The translations under genes were made by a program, and so were the position numbers. Below are positions 34,793 to 45,601 of a stretch of 64,000 nucleotides of DNA, piece after piece. This stretch comes from Neofusicoccum parvum (lineage: Eukaryota > Ascomycota > Dothideomycetes > Botryosphaeriales > Botryosphaeriaceae). Where the stretch lies: the NCBI GenBank assembly GCA_020912385.1, contig CP087209.1:2852001-2916000 (forward strand), in the 5' to 3' direction. Within the stretch, counting starts at the first letter, position 1, and the number at the start of each line of letters is the position of its first letter. The notes beneath the pieces are model-generated. The model saw nothing but the letters and a program-made list of their open reading frames with translations, ran no database searches and was not told the origin of the DNA.

Positions 34793-35845
34793 ATGGAGCG
34801 CAGGGAATCGCTTCTCGGTAGCCTAAGAAATAAGTTTTCGCGATCAGGCGCGAAAGACGCATCCGGGTCTACTCCTTCACGAGTCCGCAGCTTTAAATCC
34901 GCCATGTCTGGCTCGCCGCGCCAAACAAACGACAACCCTTACTCTCCAACTTCTCCGGCAACCCGTCGTCCAGGCAAGTTGACACACTGCAGCACCCGCT
35001 CACTGCCCTGGATACGAGAGCTGACAGGCATCCCAGACCGCCCTGGAATGAATGCGTTCACTACGCCAGCTACAGAGCCGCCACCCGCTTATACGGCAAC
35101 GCCACAGGCCGGGAATACCGCTGCCGCCACCGCGCCTGCCATGGCAAATTCAGCCGCACCGGCGATTCCGGCCGACGACCGTTATGCATTTCTCAGCTCG
35201 TTCGACACCGTATTTCTGATTGATGACTCTGGCAGCATGGCGGGGCGGTCGTGGCGCGAGACCAAGAAGGCGCTTGAGACCATCACGCCCATCTGCACCG
35301 GGCACGACGCCGACGGCATCGACATCTATTTCCTGAACCACCCGGACAACCCGTACCACCACAACGTAACATTGCCCTCAACCGTAACTGAAATCTTCAC
35401 GACGGTGCGCCCGCAGGGCGGCACCCCCACCGGCCAGCGTCTAAACCAGATCCTCAAGCCGTACCTTGCGCGCGTTGCAGCTGACGCCGACAACACGAAG
35501 CCGCTCAACATTATCGTAATTACAGACGGCGAGCCGAGCGATGACGTGGAAAGCGTCATCATCAACGCCGCCAAGAAATTGGACAAGTTCGACGCTCCGG
35601 CTTGGCAAGTGGGCATCCAGTTCTTCCAGGTCGGCCGCGAACCCGGCGCCAAGGAGCACTTGAAGCAGCTGGATGACGATCTGGCTGAGCTGGCGGGCGA
35701 CGATGACCTCAGGGACATCGTCGACACGGTGCCGTTCACGGGCAACGACGACACGGAGCTGACCGGTGAGGGAATTTTGAAGGTCGTGTTGGGCGCTGTC
35801 AACCGCCGCTTGGATCGTAAGAGGTCTAAGGACTTGCACAGGTGA
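34793..35845 (+). CDS. von Willebrand factor A domain protein
   Basis: The open frame gives 350 residues from 34793. An in-frame ATG at 34715 would add 26. The N-terminus (MERRESLLGSLRNKF) is basic, followed by a Ser/Pro/Thr-rich linker with PPPAY (97-101). A VWA domain fills about 132-335: the metal site DDSGS (144-148), a downstream Thr in PQGGTPTG, and ITDGEPSD complete a MIDAS. It is probably a cytosolic protein-interaction module; some fungal relatives carry extra ubiquitin- or actin-related domains that are absent here. Bases 34974-35036 look like a 63-nt GC-AG intron (AG/GCAAGT donor, CTGAC branch, CCCAG acceptor). Removing it keeps the frame and leaves 329 residues. Confidence 0.85.
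   Translation: MERRESLLGSLRNKFSRSGAKDASGSTPSRVRSFKSAMSGSPRQTNDNPYSPTSPATRRPGKLTHCSTRSLPWIRELTGIPDRPGMNAFTTPATEPPPAYTATPQAGNTAAATAPAMANSAAPAIPADDRYAFLSSFDTVFLIDDSGSMAGRSWRETKKALETITPICTGHDADGIDIYFLNHPDNPYHHNVTLPSTVTEIFTTVRPQGGTPTGQRLNQILKPYLARVAADADNTKPLNIIVITDGEPSDDVESVIINAAKKLDKFDAPAWQVGIQFFQVGREPGAKEHLKQLDDDLAELAGDDDLRDIVDTVPFTGNDDTELTGEGILKVVLGAVNRRLDRKRSKDLHR
34974..35036 (+). other. Possible in-frame 63-nt GC-AG intron
   Basis: The donor AG/GCAAGT matches the consensus for GC introns, GAGCTGACA is a fair branch site, and CATCCCAG is a good acceptor. The length is a multiple of three with no stop codon, so both spliced and retained forms would be translated (21 residues different). Confidence 0.5.
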
Positions 35846-36658
35846 GCAGTGGAGCTGTGGAGGATTTGAGTTTCTCCGCTCTGGTTTGACTTTCTTCTAT
35901 TTCTTTCCCGCGGTGCCCGGTGCCCACAGTGTCCGAGTTGCTCCGAGTGTTGAAGCCAGGGCTCCAGCGTGGGAGCACGCGGTCTCTTGACTCTTGATAT
36001 GGATACGTTTATCATTCTTGTACATTTATCTTCTCGTTTTGGGGGTTAGGGCCTCTCCTTCTGGGGACTTTTCAAATCAGTGGGAATGGCATCGGCAGGA
36101 GTCACCTTTCGGACCTTAGTCTCATTCCATAGCTCGGCGAGATTAGAGCCTTTATAGTATACGTAGTTTCTATTTGAACAGAGAGTAGATCTCTGTTCTA
36201 GAATTACTTTCTGAACGTTGGTCTTACGAAGAATTAATGTGCAAATTCGTGAAACCCCTGTAGGGCAACCTCGCATGATTGGCCTGTGTCAGGCGCCACA
36301 AGAGGGTAAATTTCATATATGATGAGTAGTATCAACCTCAGTGGCCTTCGACGAATATGGTCTGTTGCGTCGGAGTTGACCGCAAGTGGAGGTCGGTTAT
36401 CCCGAAAAGTCCGTCGTGCGTCCCAACCCCACTTTCTACACATCCAACACGGGGAATGTCCAACCGCGAGGAGCAACAGTTCAAATTCTCAACACAACGA
36501 AGGAACTTGTCTTCCCGCAGATTCGAGGCACAGGTCTATCCAAACAAGAGCTAGGAAGTACCAGGCAACAGCCGACCACACGCACAGCGGGTCAAGCCCA
36601 CCGCAACATCCCAATACCCCCAACACCACCCACTCGACACCCAAACCGCCACGGCGAC
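35846..36658. other. Intergenic region between the VWA and PhyH genes
   Basis: No gene is supported. A perfect 9-bp hairpin with a 5-base loop lies at 36176-36198 (GAACAGAGA / TCTCTGTTC). The last 200 bp are C- and A-rich leader-like sequence before the PhyH start. Confidence 0.5.
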
Positions 36659-37693
36659 ATGACTACCTCACCCGCCTCTTCCTCCGGCCCCATAGCCATC
36701 ACCCTCACGCCCCAGGAACTCGCCACCAACCAACTCACCACCCACACCATCCAAGCCGGCCTGCACGCCCTCCACACAGACGGCCTCGTCGTCCTCACCA
36801 ACGCCATCCCGACGCACGACCTCACCACTCTCTCCACGCGCATGCAGCGCGACGCCGCCATCCTCCGCGCCTCGCCCAGCGCGCACCACAACTTCGGGCA
36901 GCGGACGGGCAACGTGCAGCAGGAGCCGCCGACGGGGGCGGGCTGGGTGTTCTCGTCGGTGGTGGCCAACGCGTTCGCGACGCAGCTGACCGAGTGCCTG
37001 CTGGGCCCGCGCCCGGTGCTGCGCTTCTACAGCGCCAACACCGCCTTCCGCGGCCGCGCCCGCCAGCCCGTCCACGTCGACCTCGACTTCCCCGCCTTCC
37101 CGACCGCGTTCCCCTTCGGCTTCTGCGTCAACGCCTGCCTGGACGACGTGGACGAGCGGAACGGCGCGACCGAGGTGTGGCTGGGGAGCCATGTCGGCGT
37201 CGGTGGCGGAGGGAGCGTCGTGGGCGGGCGCGGCGGCGGGAACGAGCATACGGAGGAGATCGATCCGGAGCTGGTGAGTCATGTTGGGCTTTCTTACGTC
37301 TTTTTTCTTTGACTGGCTGCGGGGCAGCTTGTCATCTCCTACTCCGGTCCCTGGGGTCGGACTTACCGGTGGCTGACATTTGCCCCCTTTTCGCAGGTGG
37401 AGGAGCGGAGGAAGATTCGACCGCCGGTGAGGCTGTGCGCGCCGAAGGGTGCGTTGGTGATTAGGGATTTCAGGCTGTGGCATGCGGGGATGCCGAATCA
37501 GACGGATGTGCCGCGGATTATGCTGGTGACGATTCATTTTGCGAGGTGGTGGAGGAGCAAGCTGAAAGTGAGGTTGGAGGAGGGGACGAAGGTCGAGTGG
37601 GGTGGGCTGGAGCCGGCGGTGGAGTGGGTGGGGGAGGGGTATGACTATTTGAGAGGGGCACATGATTTTACATTTGCACAGGATGTGGAGTAG
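36659..37693 (+). CDS. Phytanoyl-CoA dioxygenase (PhyH)-like Fe(II)/2-oxoglutarate oxygenase
   Basis: Exons 36659-37273 and 37397-37693 give 303 residues. The iron-binding facial triad is visible as H139-V-D141 (PVHVDLDF) and H234 (RLWHAGMPN), with R245 placed to bind the 2-oxoglutarate carboxylate. LRFYSANTAFRG and NGATEVWLGSH are also PhyH-like. Such enzymes hydroxylate small molecules, often in secondary metabolism or lipid turnover; the substrate here is unknown. A Gly-rich insert (VGVGGGGSVVGGRGGGN) precedes the intron (37274-37396, 123 nt, phase 0). The gene ends 206 bp from the end of a convergent gene. Confidence 0.88.
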
Positions 37694-37899
37694 GGTTAGA
37701 GTGGTGCCGCTGCTGCGCATGCTACAAAAAGAAGAGTGGAATACCCAGTGAGCCACAATTGTCAGTGGGGAAAGGGGACACGACGACGCAAGATCACTCG
37801 AGATCGGATATCTTTCATTAATAAGACATTAAGATTATTGGCGAAGTGAGCCATTACTTCTAGGTATATTGACAGAGTTCCAGGTTCAAATACTTTTTC

Positions 37900-38955
37900 T
37901 TAGTAAGCAGCCACGCCGCTATCCTGGACAGTGAGAGCGTAGCCGTAGCTGTCGCTGACGCCCCACCAGGTCTGACCGCGCCATTGGCCAACGTTGATGA
38001 GGGAGTCGTCGTAGGTGTGGGTGCTCGTGTACATGGAGCAGTACATGCCAGTGGGCTTGTCACCCTCGGACAGAACGTAGACGTTGAAGTAGTTGCAGGC
38101 GTCGTAGGCGTAGTGGGTGCTGTCGCCGGCGATGGCGTTCTGGATGTGCGCCTTGTCGAACGCGGTGGTCTCCGTGCAGGTCTTGGCGCAGAGGCTGACA
38201 TCGTAGACGTCGAAGAAGCGCATGCCAATGTAGCCGCTGGCCTGAGTGGCACCCTTCAGGGCGCTGGGGCCGTTGAAGCCATCCACGGTCTTGGGGACGA
38301 AGCTGTGCTTGTTGTAGCCGTTGGAACCGGCGATGACAGTGTGGAACCACTGGTCGGTGGGTCCGCTCCACTGGCCGACGTTGGTAGCAGTCGACGGGCT
38401 GACAGGAAGACCCCAAACGCTGCACTTGATGACAGTCGTAGACGCGGGGTTGGTGCAGCTATCGGACGGCGTAACCGAGGGGTCACGCTCGTAGAAGATG
38501 TTGAAGCCCAAGCAGTTGTCGAGGGCGTCACACTTGGCGGCGCACGCAGAGGGATCGTACGAGCCGAGGACGTAGTAGGTCAGGTAGCCAGAACCGGTGG
38601 TGGCGCCGGTCAAGGCCGTGAACTGCTTGTCATACCCGGAAGGGCAGGGAGCACTGCTCGCAGCGGAAGAGTAAGTAGAGCTGCTTTGGAAGCTGGCAGC
38701 ATCGTCCGTGGACGACGGGCAAGTCGCAGGGGCATCTCTCTTGGAGAGGGCGACGGGGTCCGCAGTCGCCTGAGCGGCAGCAGACGACAGAGCGCTGGCC
38801 GCGTCGTAGGTCGCGGTGGGAGCAGCGGTACCAGTCGGGACTTGGGTGGAAACAATGGCGTCGATGACATTGTCGAACTCAATCTCCTGAGGGGCCGGAG
38901 CGGGAGCGGCGGCAGCAATGGCGACGAGGCCAGAGAGAACAAGGGCGGAGCGCAT
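37900..38955 (-). CDS. Secreted protein with two tandem Cys-containing NVGQW repeats
   Basis: A single exon of 351 residues. The signal peptide is MRSALVLSGLVAIAAAA, followed by a propeptide-like Ala/Thr-rich region and a Kex2-type KR site at 72-73 (ALSKRDAP). The mature part contains two diverged copies of one module, about 114-214 and 233-339. Each has G-Y near its start, a CAAKC or CAKTC pair, an FN-[IV]-[FY] strand, a CSVW or CSMY segment and the exact string NVGQW. The fold resembles fungal secreted apple/PAN-like proteins, but I cannot name a family with confidence. It is probably extracellular and heavily expressed. A TATA box lies 130-137 bp upstream. Upstream ATGs were rejected because the signal peptide begins at this Met. 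Confidence 0.88.
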   Translation of the reverse strand: MRSALVLSGLVAIAAAAPAPAPQEIEFDNVIDAIVSTQVPTGTAAPTATYDAASALSSAAAQATADPVALSKRDAPATCPSSTDDAASFQSSSTYSSAASSAPCPSGYDKQFTALTGATTGSGYLTYYVLGSYDPSACAAKCDALDNCLGFNIFYERDPSVTPSDSCTNPASTTVIKCSVWGLPVSPSTATNVGQWSGPTDQWFHTVIAGSNGYNKHSFVPKTVDGFNGPSALKGATQASGYIGMRFFDVYDVSLCAKTCTETTAFDKAHIQNAIAGDSTHYAYDACNYFNVYVLSEGDKPTGMYCSMYTSTHTYDDSLINVGQWRGQTWWGVSDSYGYALTVQDSGVAAY

Positions 38956-41778
38956 CTTGAAAGAGAGTTGCTGTTGCTTAATGGCTGGTCGGGAGTTGTC
39001 TGAAAGAGGAACCGAGGACTGCAGACTGCTGGAGCGGGCTTGAGTGCTGGAGTGAAGACCTGACCAAGGCGACATTGAAGGATGTTATATAGACAAGTGG
39101 AGTCTGTACAAACAACATAGCTTCGGGGTCGCCGCAGAACTATTCCCCCACAGCTCTCTGAGGCGTTCGTCTTGCCAGCGTCTCAAGCTCCAGGCAAGCC
39201 TAGAGGCTCATGGCTTGAGGAGAAGTCTGCGGCATGGGGCAATCGATAGAAGCTAACGGGTAATCCTTCGCGCGGAATCTTGGCTGGCTGAGGGTTGAGC
39301 GCGGCTGAAGCCGTACGATTCGGACCGCAGCAAAAGCCCGAGGGCAGGTGGAAGTGGTGGAAAGCAAATTCCCTCAGCCAACAGTGACGGAAGACGAGAT
39401 ATCCGACGCAGAGCGTACTCGGTGATAAGAAGTCATGACTGATGCTGACAACGATGATCATAGGTATGACCGCAGTTGACTTAGCCCCACGAAAGAAGCA
39501 TTCGTCCATCCCGCGAGATCTTCAGTCCCAAGTCTCACGCAACATGTCGGACTGTCGGTCAGCCGTTCACGCGAGACGCGTCCGGGGCCTGAGCGCCACA
39601 GGGCTAAATTGGGGGCGTGGGAAATTGCCCCAGGCAAAAACGGTGTGCCACGCCAGAGAACTGAAAAGTGTGGAAATGTGTGGCTGTGGCAGCCGGGAGT
39701 TGCAGTGGAAGACTGCAGGAAGAGCCGAAGCGGCACTTCGTTTGCTTGATTCGGCGTAGTTGGCGTGGACGGGGGCGGGCTTAGCGTGCCGCGTCGGCAA
39801 GCTAACAGGACGCCTCCAGCGTTTCGCATGCAGCGAAAGAGCCATGCTACACCAAGTGGGCAGGGTGGGCCAAAGCTCTAGACGCGGCTCTGTCCAGCCT
39901 GGGCGTGGGATCGTGGTCCGAGATGTGTGCGGGCGTGCAAGCGACAATGGCCCTCGACATACTGCCTTTCCGGCTTGCGCGGAGAGTTCCAGTCCCACGA
40001 TGAAGCTGGGGCAACACTTGAAGCTCTGCTGACTGACCTGACAGCACGATCACCTGTCTAGCCAGTCTATTCCAGTCGGCCCAAAACGAACAGCAACGAC
40101 TCGGTGCTGTCACGATGGTCTGACTCTGACAAGGAGAGACCGGATTCTTCCGTAAAAATCTGGATACCGTGCCTGCATAAGCTTTGTCGGCGTCTCTTCC
40201 CCGGTGCATCGTACCAGCTGGATGGGGCCGGCACGTGTGCGAACGAAGGATCTCTGAAGCCAGCATGAGTATCGGCTGTTTCCGTGGTCCGCTCCGGCCA
40301 AGCATCGCGCCACCTAAGCCACGTGGAAAAGGAAATTAAACACCACAAATAGCTTGACATCGTGAAGGAACAGCACAGCGTGCGAGCCGTGCAAGCCTTG
40401 CAAGATCTTAGGCTGCAGCCGAGTTCGTCTCCAGAAAGTCGGAAGAGACATGGGTATTTGAAATCGGGAACAATGCCAGCTGGAAATCTAACAGGATCGG
40501 GATAGGGCTGGCAAATGCACTTCAGTGAGCAGCTGTGATCTGATAGTGCCCCGACAAAAAACCTTGAATGGGCACGGCGGCTGTGTTCGGCGGTCTCCGA
40601 TGCATCTCAAGGCAGAACACACACCAAGATACTTACTTGGAACGTTGGCTGGCGACCCGGTGCTGCACTACGTTTCCATAGCAAAGCCGCCAACATGTTG
40701 GTGACGCGGCCTTTAGCTTGTCCATCGATAGTGAAAGTGAGTGCTGCGGCTTGTTTTTGAGTTCATGCTTTAGCCATTTCTATGAGGCCAAGCCGGTTCC
40801 CTCTGGAAGCTAGTTTAGCCAACCACTCACCCAAACACAACAATCGCGAAAGTCAGCCTTCAGGAAACATCTCGCTCACGCTGTCACCTACTCGCGACGC
40901 CGCAGCTGCCTTCGAGTGAAACCTCCTGCCCGTGGCCTGCTTCCTTGCTGATGACAAGCTTGGTACGAATTATTCGGCAATGTGCAGTCATATATCCGGG
41001 AGGCCACGGAGCTTTGAAAAAAAGAACACGACATGGACCCTGAAGAAGACTGGCAAGCTATGATTGGGCAGCAGTGGTTCACAGGTCCATCCAGATTTCT
41101 CGTAGCAGCAAGAGACAGACCCGGAAGCTGAGGATATAGTCGAGACTTCAGATGGCACGGAAGCAAAAGTAAGGGTTTGAGGTAGCGTCGTCTTCTGTGC
41201 CGGGAAGGGGAGGTTCTTATGAAATCCAGACTCAGCAAAGCTGTTTTACTGAGTTGAGAACAGTAAAAAGTGCTCCTTGCTAAGCGCTGGAATGGCCCGT
41301 GAAACACAGGGCGGGTGGTCCTTACTTCAACGTACGATGCCCAGGGGTGGTGTTGCGGAGAAGCGGGGAAATGTGGTGTTAAATAGATTCGATCTCTGGT
41401 GGTTTCCAGCGTTATCCGGCTTCGTTTCGCGCTGAGAGAGATGACTCTGGGCAGGTGATTCCAATATTGACGGCGTGGTCCGGATATGCCGCGGAAGGAA
41501 GTGCAGCCGAAATTGTGCTAACTGCGCGGGTCCGCGCCAGAGTCGAGTAGAGCGAGTGATGCGACTCCTCACTTGCCTATCCACGAGAGGACTAACCCTT
41601 TCCTGCGCAGACTCCTTAGTGTGCATTCCAGAACTGCACGCCAGACTCACTGCGTTAATTCATACTCATAAATGAGTCGCGTCTCACGCGTCCGAGATGC
41701 CTCACCTATTTCTACAGCGCTATTGCGCACTCGCACTCTGCGAAAGGGTCCACCGAAACGTGAAGCAAGAGAAGCCCG
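38956..41778. other. Intergenic region between the NVGQW gene and the membrane protein gene
   Basis: Apart from the promoter at its left end, no gene is supported in this 2.8 kb. Base composition is more balanced than in the GC-rich deserts. The open frames are short, overlap on opposite strands and lack recognisable domains. Confidence 0.5.
39085..39092 (-). promoter_or_regulatory. TATA box of the NVGQW secreted protein gene
   Basis: On the minus strand this reads CTATATAAC, 130-137 bp upstream of the start codon at 38955. Confidence 0.7.
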
Positions 41779-42441
41779 ATGGTCTCGCTCTGCCGCAATC
41801 GCACTGAGGACTTCGGTCCGCATTCGTCGATTCACCCGCACCTGCCGACAAGCTGTTTCCTGGACGTCGTTGTCGTTCCGCTGCCGACATGGATTTTTCT
41901 CGCGTTCCTTCTGGCGTTTCTCCCGCAGCGCTTGAACCCAAGACGCCGCCGAAGAGCCTCATCGATCCTTAAGCCGACAAAGCCCATCGAGAACGAGCGC
42001 ACGCAATCCCTCGAGCATGAAGCTCCACGACCTGCGCTGCACACGCGCGTTCTGACCGCGCTGCATCCCATCCTTGTAGCCACCATGGTGGTGCTGGTGT
42101 CCCTCGAAATCGCACAACTCTCAAACGCCCATATCGGAATCGGTCTTCTGCCGTTCAACTACGCGGGATTCATTGCGGCAATGGCGAACAGGCTGAGGTG
42201 GAGAACAAGGATGGCGCGGTTGGAGAATGCAGTGTTCTGGGTGTTTCTGGGAACGGCCTTGACATTGAAGGTTGCGACGGAGGTCATCGAGAGCGACCTG
42301 GCTGCTGGGGGAGATAACAGCAATGAGAGAAGCCGGCCGGCTGGAGAGCAAATCATTGTTGTCAGTGTCATGGTTGGATTATCGTTTGCACTGGCGGTGC
42401 TCGAGTTCGCGGGCTGGACTGGGCTTGGACATGCGACATGA
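41779..42441 (+). CDS. Hypothetical multi-pass membrane protein
   Basis: A single exon of 220 residues, not recognised as any named family. Hydrophobic segments are visible at about 27-48 (FLDVVVVPLPTWIFLAFLLA), 92-110 (HPILVATMVVLVSLEIAQL), 119-135 (IGLLPFNYAGFIAAMAN), 150-166 (AVFWVFLGTALTLKVAT) and 190-209 (IIVVSVMVGLSFALAVLEFA). A strongly basic loop (RLNPRRRRRASS) follows the first, which suggests a cytosolic side there. The pattern of four or five helices is coherent in only this frame, which argues that it is real. The N-terminal 25 residues are less convincing, so the true start may lie further in or in an unseen upstream exon. It lies 294 bp before SDA1 on the same strand. Confidence 0.6.
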   Translation: MVSLCRNRTEDFGPHSSIHPHLPTSCFLDVVVVPLPTWIFLAFLLAFLPQRLNPRRRRRASSILKPTKPIENERTQSLEHEAPRPALHTRVLTALHPILVATMVVLVSLEIAQLSNAHIGIGLLPFNYAGFIAAMANRLRWRTRMARLENAVFWVFLGTALTLKVATEVIESDLAAGGDNSNERSRPAGEQIIVVSVMVGLSFALAVLEFAGWTGLGHAT

Positions 42442-42735
42442 TGAGGAGGAGCGGCTTCGTTTCTTGAGATACCCTATAGGCGACCACGATATAATTGAAT
42501 TGAGGGTTGGAGTTTTGGTGACGATGAAGAGACGCGCCCGCGATGAAAGTGATGCGACGGGTGAGAGCGCAAGTGGGCTGCGGAGAGGCGGAGAACGAGT
42601 CGTCTCGACCGCGCATCCCTGTGCCGATCGTGGGCCCGGGGCGGCAACGGGCGGCAGAAAGCGAGGCCGCCTGAAAAAGTTCCGCCCGACGCGCATCTGC
42701 CAGCACCAACCACAAGACCTGCAATTTCCGCCAAG

Positions 42736-45248
42736 ATGGGGAAGCGCAAAGTTGGTGCCCTCGAAAAGGTCGAGGCCGACTTGTATGTTTCCACGCTCGA
42801 GCTAGGACGACTCTCACTGACCGCCGCACAGGGCCAACCTGCAGTACAAAGTCCGCCGTGATCCAAGGTACCCGCTCCCTCGCCGCGACACATCTGGACA
42901 AAGCTGATGAAGTGCCAGCTCGTACGAAGACGACTTTCGCCGCCAGTACAACCAGTATGAGGTGTTCCGCGATGTCTTCATGCAGGATCCCACCTCGCGC
43001 GACGAGAATGGCCTGGTCTCCCTGCGCGATCACATCGACTTCGTCTCGCATTGCGCCGATTGCTACCCTAAGCTGACCGCTACCCTCCCGGACGACCTCA
43101 TAACCCTCCTGAACACACACCATGCCGAGCTCGAGACTGAGCTGCGGGATAAGATCGTCGGCAGTCTGGTGCTCCTCCGGAACAAGGATGTCATTGATTC
43201 TCCACGGTACGCCGGCACGGACTGCCAATCAATCTGGCCGTGTTTGCTGATGTTCTCATAGTCTGCTCAACACCCTGTTCCCCATTCTCGTCTCTACTCC
43301 TAGCAAGTCCTTCCGCGCTCTGCTTTTCTCGAAGATCCTCTCCGACCTCCGCTCGTCCAACGCGAAAACTACAAATCATCGCCTGAACAGGACCATGCAG
43401 ACGGTTCTTTTTAACCTCCTTTCTTCCGATCGTACCTCCCCCAAGGGACTGTGGGCTGTGAAGCTCACGCGTGAGCTGTGGAAAAGACAGATATGGACAG
43501 ACGCGAAGGCGGTCGAGATCATGAAGGAGGCTGCTTTGTCGGAGAATGAGAAGGTCATCATTGGTGGCGTTCGCTTCTTCCTAGGTGGCGATAAGGAACG
43601 TGAAGAGGCGGCGGAAGATGAGGACAGCGAAGATGAGATCGACATGGGCAAGCTGAAGCATCAGGTCGGAATCAACAAGAAGACGAAGAAGAAGGACAGG
43701 GAGCTCAAGAAGGCTGCTGCCATGGTCAAGAAGGTAATTGAAACACCCGGAGACTTGGCATGCTTGGTACTAACGACATGTTTAGAAAGAGCGCAAGAAG
43801 AAGTCGCCTCATCCGCTCAACTTCTCAGCCCTACACCTTTTGCACGACCCGCAGGGTTTTGCCGAAGCCCTTTTCACCAGGCATCTTCAGAACGCCAAGT
43901 CCAAGCTCAACCTCGAACAAAAACTCTTCGTTCTCAACCTCGTTACTCGGCTTGTTGGTCTCCACCAATTGACCATCATCAGCCTTTACTCCTACTTCCT
44001 TAAGTACGTTACCGCTGGATACTGCGCGACAGATTGAAGCTGACTTGTGCCAGATTCCTCACCCCAAAACAGCCATCCGTCACGTCGTTCTTAGCCGCTC
44101 TTGCCCAAGCCACACATTCCCTGGTACCGCCCGATGCGCTCGAACCCCTCGTGCAGAAGATTGCGAACGAGTTCGTTTCTGAAGCAGCGGCAGCAGAGGT
44201 TGCTTCTGCAGGTCTCAACGCCATCCGCGAGATTTGCGCACGCCAGCCCCTTGCCATGAACGACACCTTGTTACAGGACCTGGTCATGTATCGCAAGAGT
44301 AAAGACAAGGGTACTATGATGGCAGCAAAGGGGCTCCTCAGCCTCTACAGGGAAGTTGGTGCAGATATGTTGAAGAAACGGGACAGAGGCAAGGAGGCTG
44401 CTATGGGCTTGCGATCTGGCGAGCGCAAGGAGAAGCGGTTTGGTGAAGTTGAGGTTGGAGGAATTGAGGGCCTCGACCTTCTCGAGAAGTGGAAAGAAGA
44501 GGAGAGAAGGAAGAGGAGGATCGAGAAGGGTCTCGATCCCGATGGCCCGGACGACGAAGAGGGGGCTGAAGATGAAGATTGGAACAACTGGGATGTGGAG
44601 TCAGACGCGGACAGCGACGATTCAGGTGGCTGGATCAATGTTGAGCCAGATGGAGAAGATATCGTCATCAGCGATAGCGAGGACGAGAAACCACCAGCCA
44701 AAAAGACGAAGACAAGCAACACCACCGAGAAGCCGGAGAAGACGGAGGACCCAGAGGCCGATGCGCAGACGGCCAAAGAGAAGGAAGAGGCTGCACTGAA
44801 GCTGGCGACGACACGCATCCTGACGCCAGCCGACCTGCAGAAACTTCAGGAGCTCCGCTTGCAGGCACAAGTTAATTCTCACCTACCGGCGCACCGTCGT
44901 GCAAACGCCAACGGTGCGGCAACTCGGCATTCAGACGATCCGCTCACGGCGGAGGAAATTGAAGGTCTCGCGATACTCTCACATCGCAGGACGAAGGAGG
45001 AGAATATCGCGTTGGCTAAGGCGGGCAAGGAGGAAAAGCATCAGTCGACAACAGCAAGGCGCAAGGAAAAGAAGGTTGCGGAGGGCAAGAGCACGACAAA
45101 CAAAGAAAAGGCACGGAAGAAGAACTTCCTCATGACGCTGGGCAAGGCGAAATCCAAGAACAAGCGCAGCTTGACGGACACTCGGAAAGCCCTGATAGGA
45201 CACATCGACAGGCAGAAGCGCGGAGGGAAAAGAGGGAATTATGCATAA
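42736..45248 (+). CDS. sda1: Sda1, 60S ribosome biogenesis factor
   Basis: Six exons (42736-42782, 42832-42867, 42919-43206, 43262-43733, 43786-44003, 44054-45248) give 751 residues. Sda1 is a nucleolar/nuclear HEAT-like protein needed for late pre-60S maturation and export. Family blocks are LANLQYKVRRDPSSYEDDF near the N-terminus, MQTVLFNLLSS, the NFSALHLLHDPQGFAE region, MAAKGLLSLYR and the basic C-terminus (KNFLMTLGKAKSKNKRSL...RQKRGGKRGNYA). Two acidic stretches (EEAAEDEDSEDEIDMG, and DEEGAEDEDWNNWDVESDAD) and Lys-rich tracts (KKTKKKDRELKK) are as expected. All junctions keep phase, and the first two exons are very short (47 and 36 nt). Essential housekeeping gene, intact. Confidence 0.95.
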
Positions 45249-45601
45249 CCTGTTGGGTCGGGGAAAAGTGGATAGGGAGACGGAGTCAAATGTCGATACC
45301 CTCCTGGCGGACATGCGCGGCGGCTGTGATTGGCTGGCTGCAGGGCTGATTGCGGGGATGTGGACGGGCCCGGGCAGAGAATCTATCATGACGCAAACTG
45401 TGATCGAGACTTGACACGCAACGAGCCACATGTGAAGGCTGACGTTGACCGTCAGCAATGCAACGCGTACGATGGCCTCTGGCTGTGCTAGCATTCTAGA
45501 CCACAGGGGGCTTAGCAGCCCGTCGTAAATACCAAGCCTGTGGCTGTTCCTGCTCTAGGAAGCCGCCATCTTCTTCCCACCTACACGTTCAACCTACCAA
45601 C
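45249..45601. other. Short intergenic region upstream of the DUF1769 gene
   Basis: It holds the SDA1 3' end and the promoter and leader of the next gene on the same strand. No other feature is seen. Confidence 0.6.

Noticed and set aside
37984..39003. 339-codon frame on the + strand
   Set aside because: It is antisense to the NVGQW secreted protein gene, which has a signal peptide, a Kex2 site and a correctly placed TATA box.
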